Shown here piece after piece: positions 58,182 to 64,000 of a stretch of 64,000 nucleotides of DNA; positions within the stretch are counted from its first letter, which is position 1; every line of letters begins with the position of its first letter. The notes under the pieces are model-generated. The model had not been told where the DNA came from and did no database searches. It saw only the letters and a program-made list of their open reading frames with translations. The position numbers and the translations under genes are program-made. Origin of the DNA: Siphonodentalium dalli (Eukaryota > Mollusca > Scaphopoda > Gadilida > Siphonodentaliidae); assembly GCA_032622095.1 (NCBI GenBank), contig CP136067.1, positions 39,847,549 through 39,911,548 of the forward strand, in the 5' to 3' direction.

Positions 58182-58557
58182 CTGAAAAGAGAATGGAAGG
58201 TACATGTATCTAAGCTGCGCACTGCCGTTTGCCAAATTTTGAAAAAAAATAGCATCAAGATATATGCTATTGTTACAAGTAATGATTTTGTTTATTTTTT
58301 AATATCAAAAATATAATAACTGCTGCAGTTAAGTTAATAATGAATACGGCTCGCCCTGAATATAATCAAAATGTCGTTGCGGAAAATATAGCTGTTACAG
58401 TAAATGTTTACAAACGATGGTTTCAACATGCAGAAAGAGGTCATTACATATTTATTGATAATGAAAGTAAGAACAAATGTGTTAAATTTTATTCACGTTC
58501 TTCTTTGTAATAATGCTTATAACAAACTTTGTATGATTGTTAGTAGTATTGGCGGGC

Positions 58558-58622
58558 ACTCTGGTCCACCCCCTCGCTGCGGGGCACTCTGGCCCCGCAG
58601 CGAGGGGTGGGGCCAGAATGGC
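58558..58622. repeat. GC-rich foldback
   Basis: CACCCCCTCGCTGCGGGGC faces GCCCCGCAGCGAGGGGTGG around ACTCTG, in otherwise AT-rich DNA. Confidence 0.85.
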
Positions 58623-58703
58623 CCGCCCAGGGTCTGTCCAGAGGTTGTGTTATATTCCAAGGAGTAAGGTGAGCGCTTCGAAGGTTTTTTTTTGACAGAA
58701 AAG

Positions 58704-58850
58704 AGCACAATTTACGAATGTATCGATTTTTTCTCGGATTCTAATGCCAGTGTGGTAAGCGAAGGGCGCTCCCCTTCGATGTACACATTGAACTTAGAAT
58801 AATACCGAGAAAAATAGATGTATTGGTAAATTGTGCTACTTTACCAGTGC
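58704..58850. repeat. Foldback near the histone-type stem-loop
   Basis: GAGCACAATTTACGAATGTA...TTTTTTCTCGG is mirrored by CCGAGAAAAATAGATGTATT...AAATTGTGCT around GAAGGGCGCTCCCCTTCG. MITE-like. Confidence 0.8.
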
Positions 58851-58947
58851 ATTTGTTTTAACAAAAGCAAAAGTCTTCGAATAAATTCGAAGACGCTAGC
58901 GCTGTGAAAATGTGAATGTAAGAGCCATCTGATAGCAGGTTTAGGGT

Positions 58948-58963
58948 GGCCCTGAAAAGGGCC
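58948..58963 (-). promoter_or_regulatory. Histone-type 3' end stem-loop
   Basis: On the minus strand GGCCCTTTTCAGGGCC, with AAAAC before and ACCCT after, matches the metazoan replication-dependent histone 3' signal in stem, four-base loop and flanks. It begins 13 nt after the stop codon of the ORF at 58977-59375. I see no clear purine-rich U7-binding element within ~25 nt downstream. In histone genes this hairpin binds SLBP and replaces the poly(A) tail. Confidence 0.85.
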
Positions 58964-58976
58964 GTTTTACGTTAGA

Positions 58977-59375
58977 TCACAAGAAAAGTGGATATGGGGT
59001 CTTTAGGGACTCAAATCCATCCTCTTGATCCAACTCCCTAAACACAAGCGAACCCTCGATGAGAGGTGGAAATATACCTTGCGGTATACTCACACCCTTC
59101 AATGGGGGTACGTCTAATCTGTACTGCTTCTTCTCTCTCCAAAACACGAGCTTTCTATGCAGAAGGGTTGCCACCACCGCAAGTAAGACACCTGTTGTCC
59201 CAAGCCATTCGATGTGTTCTGTCTTCTGTCCACTGAACAGTGTAGGATTGCGAGCCCAAGTTGCATTGACAAAAGTGAATAGTTCAAAGAACTTTTCACC
59301 TGTACCATACTGCCCAGGAAAGGGTCTCCCACACCGCAATGTCCCTCGGGGCCGATACACGGATGGCTCTGACAT
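58977..59375 (-). CDS. Unknown 132-aa protein with a histone-type 3' signal
   Basis: An uninterrupted minus-strand frame. Start MSEPSVYRPRGTLRCGRPF; one likely membrane segment, WLGTTGVLLAVVATLL, near residues 57-73; then basic HRKLVFWREKKQYR and a Pro/acidic tail. It is not a histone and I do not recognise it. An earlier ATG (59406) begins a different 37-codon frame, so the start is uncertain. Upstream is a convincing core promoter, and the histone stem-loop follows the stop. It lies between the TRPM S1-S2 exon and the Polinton capsid genes, with opposite-strand frames also open. It might be a virus-related late gene, a captured cellular fragment, or a chance frame in the remnant of a histone-like unit. 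Confidence 0.4.
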   Translation of the reverse strand: MSEPSVYRPRGTLRCGRPFPGQYGTGEKFFELFTFVNATWARNPTLFSGQKTEHIEWLGTTGVLLAVVATLLHRKLVFWREKKQYRLDVPPLKGVSIPQGIFPPLIEGSLVFRELDQEDGFESLKTPYPLFL

Positions 59376-59423
59376 AAGATCCGAGATCAGTTTTAGGGTA
59401 TTCCATCGTGGAGAAAATTATAT

Positions 59424-59482
59424 ACTCTAAATGGGGTTTTGTTATATGTAAAACGAGCGGACGTCATTGGCGACGTCATTGT
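59424..59482 (-). promoter_or_regulatory. Core promoter: CRE-like, CCAAT, CRE-like, TATA
   Basis: Read on the minus strand: ATGACGTCGCCAATGACGTC (two TGACGTC sites flanking an inverted-strand CCAAT box at 59458-59480), then about 35 bp to GAGTATATAATTTTC (TATA box near 59419-59428). Spacing to the downstream ATGs fits a short leader. Confidence 0.5.
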
Positions 59483-59604
59483 ATTTTTCTAACAAATTTC
59501 TCGAACGTCATTTCAAATGTGTTTCTTTTTGGTGAATTAAGATCTTCATCGACATTTCCGAAGACGATCATTAAAAACAGACACTGTTTTTCAACAACAT
59601 AACT

Positions 59605-59610
59605 TTTATT
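59605..59610 (-). terminator. Poly(A) signal AATAAA downstream of the Polinton protease
   Basis: AATAAA on the minus strand, ~150 bp beyond the protease frame stop (59763), suits the 3' end of the capsid/protease transcripts. Confidence 0.5.
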
Positions 59611-59762
59611 TTTGAATTAAGAATCAACATATTTACAACTGATCATGAAATTATCATATTTACAATCAATAACTGGTAATGCAATGAACATAATTTACAT
59701 TTGGTAATACATTTCATCATTAACAATCAACATATTTACAATTGATTATGATTTTAACATGT

Positions 59763-60319
59763 TTAAACAATTGGTAATGAACACATTTTATCAACACTGA
59801 AATTCACAGTAAGTCTTACAAGTTTGTGAAATACATGTTTTGGGTAATGTTTCTGATTCTTTTCGTAAGGGCTCATAGTTTCTATGAAACCAATCAAATA
59901 TTTTCTATCATTTTTGAAGTAGTCACCATCAAAATTTATTTCAACTAATACTTTTATACCATATATGCTTTTCAAGAAATGTAAAGCAAATATACAGTAG
60001 ATACAACACACGTTTGTACCGTGATGTTGAAACCGCTCAACGTTTATTTTACATTCGATCGAATTTCTTTGAATAAATGATTTGATATATTTATCAATAA
60101 CTGGTATCCCAACGAATCGAAATATGTTGCAATGTTTCCATTGAAGAAAAGTGCAACCCAGTGTTCTCCTGGTTTTTCTGACGTGTGTGTATTTACTATG
60201 TATGCTTTTACACGATGAGGTTTATCGTGTGGTAACTGATCGTTTGCACACACCACACCATACAATGAACAGAGGTAGGATGATTTGTCTAGTATATGCT
60301 GAAGTTCGCTAGTGTTCAT
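59763..60319 (-). pseudogene. Polinton adenain-type cysteine protease, frameshifted
   Basis: The first frame (91 codons) has GEHWVALFF (catalytic His) and YFDSLGY (Asp region), the first two parts of the His-Asp-Cys active site of adenovirus-maturation-type proteases. It stops at 60044. The second frame, from about 60035, has the Cys-containing segment CCIYCIFALHF, where the usual Gly after the catalytic Cys appears replaced by Cys. One frameshift near 60040 separates the parts. In a live element it would mature the capsid proteins. Confidence 0.8.
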
Positions 60320-60765
60320 CTTCGTAGTATTTTTTTTACTTTTTCACACCACAAGTCAACAAAAACCGAATTAAATTGGTTACAGTTTGCATGAACAACT
60401 TCCTTTATATCTTTCCAAAGTTTGAATGCCTCAAATTTCTCTTGTGGTGTAAATGATTATATTTCTGGATACCATTGTTCCATAACTCGGTAGATGTTCA
60501 ATTTAAGTAGTGCTATATCAATGAACATATCTACCCATTGTATAGGTGGTGTCCAAAGACAAAGTAAATGTCGTGTCTGACTTGGATGATCTATTTTACA
60601 TCCTTCACAATTGAGTGTCACTTCTTTTGAAATTTGATTTTGTATTTCATGAACGAAACATTTCTCGAAAGTTTTCCGAACTTTGTCAAGGATAGAAACA
60701 TATGGAATGAAATCGAGTCCTCCAACTTCCAGTCTCAATTTTTCCTCCAAATGCAATCCATCCAT
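60316..60765 (-). pseudogene. Conserved Polinton-type protein with Cys/His cluster, one in-frame stop
   Basis: The ATG at 60765 lies 4 nt after the major-capsid stop. The 150-codon span stays in one frame except for TAA at 60457-60459. A probable metal-binding cluster, CEGCKIDHPSQTRHLLC, lies near residues 53-69 (Cys, Cys, His, His, Cys), followed by an amphipathic region. Function unknown; its place between major capsid and protease suggests a virion or assembly role. Its stop overlaps the protease ATG. Confidence 0.65.
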
Positions 60766-60769
60766 GTTT

Positions 60770-62074
60770 TTAATAATCTGTTATTATTTCCCGCAAACTG
60801 TTGATTTCAATTTGATTATCGAACTCAGCATAGACTATCACGTTGATCACTGAAGCTAGAGCTGCAGAAAACTGAAGCTCTAACCTTATGTTACCGGTTT
60901 TTATAGGATGCAAATGTCCTTCCTCTGCTCATTGGTCAGGTGTGAGGTCGTAACCCCAGAAACAATAACCATTCATGTATTTTTCGAGATTCAAACCAAA
61001 GGATTTGTTTTGTCCAAACATACCCGGAGACTGATATAGTGATAAATAAGATCTTAGGCATTGTTCTGATTCAAAGTTCGGTTCAAATGGTCGGTTATGG
61101 ATGGTATGTTCGTCCTGACTAACTTCAAGTTTTTTCAGATTGAAGTGTTGGCAATGAAATGGGTTCGTTTCAATATCGCCATTCATATCTTTGTTTGATA
61201 CCAAGCCTATGAAAAGTCTCTTTGGCAATTGTCCTTGAAAAAGGTGATCTTAAATTTTTGATCTAAGCCCTGCACCAATAGTGAATGTTTTTACTTCAAC
61301 TCTTCTAATCGGTATTTTCATATTTTTCTGTATTATTGTTTGGTTCAAGTTATTTGCTACTACTGGCATCAGCGTAATTATACGAACATTGAAATCTGCC
61401 GTTTCAAATACTATTTTTCCGTTGGTCTGACCAATTAAAGAGAATTTTGGATTCGCTCTATTGAGACGAATTCTTATCTCAATTCCATTTGGTAAGTATT
61501 TCTCTTGTAGAAATATATCTGTGTGTAAACGACCACACAATTCTACCGTTTTACTACCTGCTATGATTGCTTGGCGAGATTTCAATCCATCATTACCACC
61601 AGCTTTAGTGTTTACGGTGAACTGTTTAGCGGTGTCGGGATACCACATTTCTAGTACGGCAAGTTGATTTTCTTTACATTCACCAGAATAAGCCAAGAGA
61701 TTTTCCATGTAGGCTCGATAAGGATAGGTATCTCCGTTCGCCGTTACATGTTTGTTATTTAGGTAAATATCGATACTACTGAACATGCTATGGAAAAAGT
61801 TGTTAATAGGCGCAATTTCATCAGTACCATCAACCAAGTTTGTTCCATCTGCTTTTGTGATTTTGAATTTCAGGTACAAATATGATTGATTTACATCTGT
61901 CCATTTTTCAGTTTGAGGCGGAATTACAAATTCTACCGGTGCGGAATTATTCAAAGAGCTATTCGGGTGATGTTCTATCCATTGTGATTCCAACATCGTT
62001 GTCATTGTTGATGGAACATCAGAAGCATCTAACTCGGACTTGCTGCATTCGCATGATCCATTTTGCATCATCAT
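60770..62074 (-). pseudogene. Polinton major capsid protein, two in-frame stops
   Basis: A 435-codon span in one frame, interrupted only by TAA at 61250-61252 and TGA at 60929-60931. The N-terminal part has SQWIEHHPNSSLNNSAPVEF and NNFFHSMFSSIDIYLNN, a pattern of the double-jelly-roll capsid proteins of Polintons and of the related conserved invertebrate family F54H12.2-like. Length is shorter than the usual ~600-700 for adenovirus-like hexons but within the range of compact Polinton capsids. It starts 2 nt after the pVI-like gene. Lacking an intact frame, it cannot be a full-length capsid gene unless stops are read through. Confidence 0.78.
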
Positions 62075-62076
62075 GA

Positions 62077-62456
62077 TTAATCAAATATATCGAGAGATCG
62101 TTTTGATTTCTTTACAGGCGTTTTAATGGATTTACTTCTAACTCGTTTGCGAGAAGAATGATTTATCAAAGGTGGCGATGATCTATTTATGCCATTTGGT
62201 GTTGATATTTTCTTTATTGTTTCCCTTCCAAAAGCTTTCAATGCTTCTTTACCTTGTTTAAAAAATACTTCTTTTGGACTTTTACCACGATGAATGATAT
62301 CTTCGACTGCAGCAAGTCCATGCTTGATACTTGTTGTTTAGCAATCTGACCAATAGGTTTTAGAAACGGTACTACTTTTCTCATTGCAGATTTGAATAGT
62401 GAACCAATTCCATTTCCATACTGTCTAGGTACGCCTCTATACACGGGGATCATCAT
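62077..62456 (-). pseudogene. pVI/pX-like basic virion protein, frameshifted
   Basis: The start has GVPRQYGNGIGSLFKSAMRK, a glycine-rich then amphipathic basic helix resembling the small membrane-active or core proteins of adenovirus-like capsids. The frame is lost near 62325; one frame over, the remainder ends in a strongly basic tail (RKRVRSK, KKSKR) and a stop at 62077. Role in capsid interior or membrane lysis is inferred from family and position. Confidence 0.65.
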
Positions 62457-62553
62457 AAATACAAATTACTTCGGCGTCGGAATTGCAACTTTACCATAGA
62501 CTTTCCACCAATAAACTGAATTGGTTTGCCAGTATCACCAGTTATATATACAT

Positions 62554-63279
62554 TTATGGTATCAAAGCTAGACTTTGATACTGGTACATAATGTAAGTTT
62601 TGCCATCATGTATTCTTTTACTCTCGAATGATGTCACTCGTAATATCGGTGCTTCCACATCACTAAGAATTGTATAATCAGCAATGTCAGAATAAACAAA
62701 CAATTGATTATGCTCCGCATTTAAATCAACTCCATATGGAAATGTTATCGAAGGAGTAGCAAATGTGACAGTGTTTGATTCTGTTCTGTAACCAAGTTTA
62801 TCCAAAAGAGCTCTGGGGAGTACAAGACCTACTTTGGTATAACTATTGGTTGAAATTTTAACTCGTTGTTGTGTTTTGGAATATCCGAATTCGAATTTCA
62901 GTTCTGGAATCATTCTGCTTACTGTACTATCAATTACACCTTGAATTGTATCTGTCAAATGTGATCCACCAGAATATGCTCCTTCTGGTATTTTTAATTC
63001 TATACCATTTTCTGGTTTTGAAATTACTACATCACTCATTGGTATCTTATTCAGTTATTGTAAAATTCTTGGAACAGAAGTTTTTATTTTTATTTTGCAG
63101 GCATCTCCAATAATGTTGTATGTTTCTGATGGTACAATTAGTTCAACCATTGGAACTTCCCAAAGCTCTTTATCAATATGTAAGGTTTTTGGTAATTTCA
63201 CTGTGAAACAACATTGTGAGTTGGCTGGGTAAAGTGACATTGAACTGTCACTCATGAGTGTTATGTAGAATGAATTCAT
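62554..63279 (-). pseudogene. Penton-type minor capsid protein, one in-frame stop
   Basis: A 242-codon span in one frame, broken only by TAA at 63055-63057. The start, FYITLMSDSSMSLYPANSQC, followed by FTVKLPKTL and ELWEVPMVELIVP, is typical of the single-jelly-roll penton proteins of Polintons and related viruses. The C-terminal half has LPRALLDKLGY, LFVYSDIADY and ILSDVEAPILRV, also characteristic. It is upstream of the pVI-like gene, the usual neighbourhood for capsid genes. Confidence 0.8.
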
Positions 63280-63546
63280 TTTTTCTCAGTATTTTTCAAT
63301 AATTTCAGTCCAGGTGTTGGTAGAATATAACCGAGAGAACTACTTAGAAGAATAAGTCACAATTCTTTGTTTGCGCTCTGGATACTAATGTGTACAATAG
63401 AAGTAGTTATTATGATATAAATAATAATTATCTGCGTGAAGTAGGTGACTTGGTTCTTAGCAACTTTTTCACCACAGAACTTAAATTGTGATGGTTCATC
63501 GAGATTAATTGAATCTGAATGATTTTGCTACAAGATATATTCTGTT

Positions 63547-64000
63547 TTATACTAAATTTGAAGCTGGGATCCAACTGTCAAACTTTTTTGGATATCCAAG
63601 CCAATGAACTTTAATTTCTTTTACTGTTTTACCACCCACTCTTCTCGTTCTTTTATCAATAACTGATTCTATTTCATACACCTTACTGTCTTTTATATGC
63701 TGGATTTCATGTTTGTAGAATGATCCATCAATCTCTTCACCATCAAGATCAGAAACTTTGTATGTTATTGGATTAGTTTTACAAATTTTATCAACTTTGA
63801 ATTTTGAGTCCAGTTTGGTAAATAACCCTTTTCAAATGTTCTTTTGGTTTTGTTGATACGAACCAAGTCACCCACTTTCAGTGTAGATTTTCCTTTTTTA
63901 TTCCCTGTTCCATATAGATTTTTGGAAATGTCAGCTTCAGTTTTCAAAGTAACTTCCGACGGTTTCGATTTTATGCTACGGTGATAACTATTGTTGTAAG
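63547..64000 (-). pseudogene. Polinton integrase C-terminus with chromodomain (partial, frameshifted)
   Basis: The frame enters at the window edge with NNSYHRSIKSKPSEV, the end of the retroviral-type integrase core, then VGDLVRINKTKRTFEKGYLP, the SH3-like C-terminal domain. Near 63810 the frame shifts; one frame over, VYEIESVIDKRTR and VHWLGYPKKFDSWIP form a chromodomain, which in Polintons and chromoviruses guides integration to chromatin. Stop at 63547. The N-terminal zinc and DDE domains lie beyond 64000. Confidence 0.85.

Larger units (their letters stand above)
59610..64000 (-). mobile_element. Polinton/Maverick (adintovirus-like) element, decayed, continues past the right edge
   Basis: Six adjacent minus-strand genes with very short gaps or overlaps (2-nt gap pVI/MCP, 4-nt gap MCP/next gene, 4-nt overlap next gene/protease) have the content of a Polinton: integrase, minor and major capsid, pVI-like protein and adenain-type protease. 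PolB and the packaging ATPase should lie beyond 64000. The left terminal repeat was not identified; the boundary lies between 58.2 and 59.6 kb. Every gene carries at least one stop or frameshift, so this copy is an inactive relic in a TRPM intron. Confidence 0.88.

Noticed and set aside
58977-59375. A histone gene upstream of the histone stem-loop
   Set aside because: None of the three minus-strand frames shows H1, H2A, H2B, H3 or H4 sequence.

Overview
This window is AT-rich, intron- and repeat-dominated animal DNA, most likely from a marine invertebrate. The evidence is a split ion-channel gene with canonical GT/AG introns, non-LTR retrotransposons, a Crypton, a decayed Polinton/Maverick, a tRNA-derived SINE, a metazoan histone-type 3' stem-loop and very many MITEs and minisatellites. 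I cannot name the species.

The backbone is a TRPM-family cation channel gene on the minus strand. I can place seven exons by protein similarity, splice signals and matching phases: 58181-58050 (S1-S2), 53170-52916 (S3-S4), 46534-46354 (S5 and pore start), 40754-40655 (S6), 33938-33736 (TRP domain), 32824-32683 (linker) and 30456-30393 (coiled coil). Earlier exons must lie beyond position 64000. Two near-identical short exons with stop codons (24956-24813 and 21731-21588) are candidate alternative C-terminal exons. The TRP domain and linker read most like TRPM2; no NUDT9-type domain was found.

The introns are packed with mobile DNA. Upstream of the S1-S2 exon lies a Polinton/Maverick (about 59.6 kb to beyond 64 kb, minus strand): integrase C-terminus, penton-type minor capsid, pVI-like basic protein, major capsid, a Cys/His protein and an adenain-type protease, each damaged by in-frame stops or frameshifts. 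Next to it is a small ORF with a TATA/CCAAT/CRE-like promoter and a histone 3' stem-loop. The S5-S6 intron holds a Crypton tyrosine recombinase gene (43530-41836). Two exons directly abut coding-length tandem arrays at their acceptors: a 30-bp array copied from the S5 acceptor itself, and a 102-bp array.

The left 30 kb holds a LINE (about 8.94-13.59 kb) with a second truncated LINE inserted in antisense with a 14-bp target duplication, a 37-bp minisatellite, and many TTAA-flanked MITEs. A recurring 69-nt near-perfect hairpin module occurs inside MITEs with at least four different termini. Other large arrays are the 29-bp minisatellite (49.56-52.04 kb) and a GA-rich array (56.7-57.4 kb). No bacterial-type gene, CRISPR array or operon is present.
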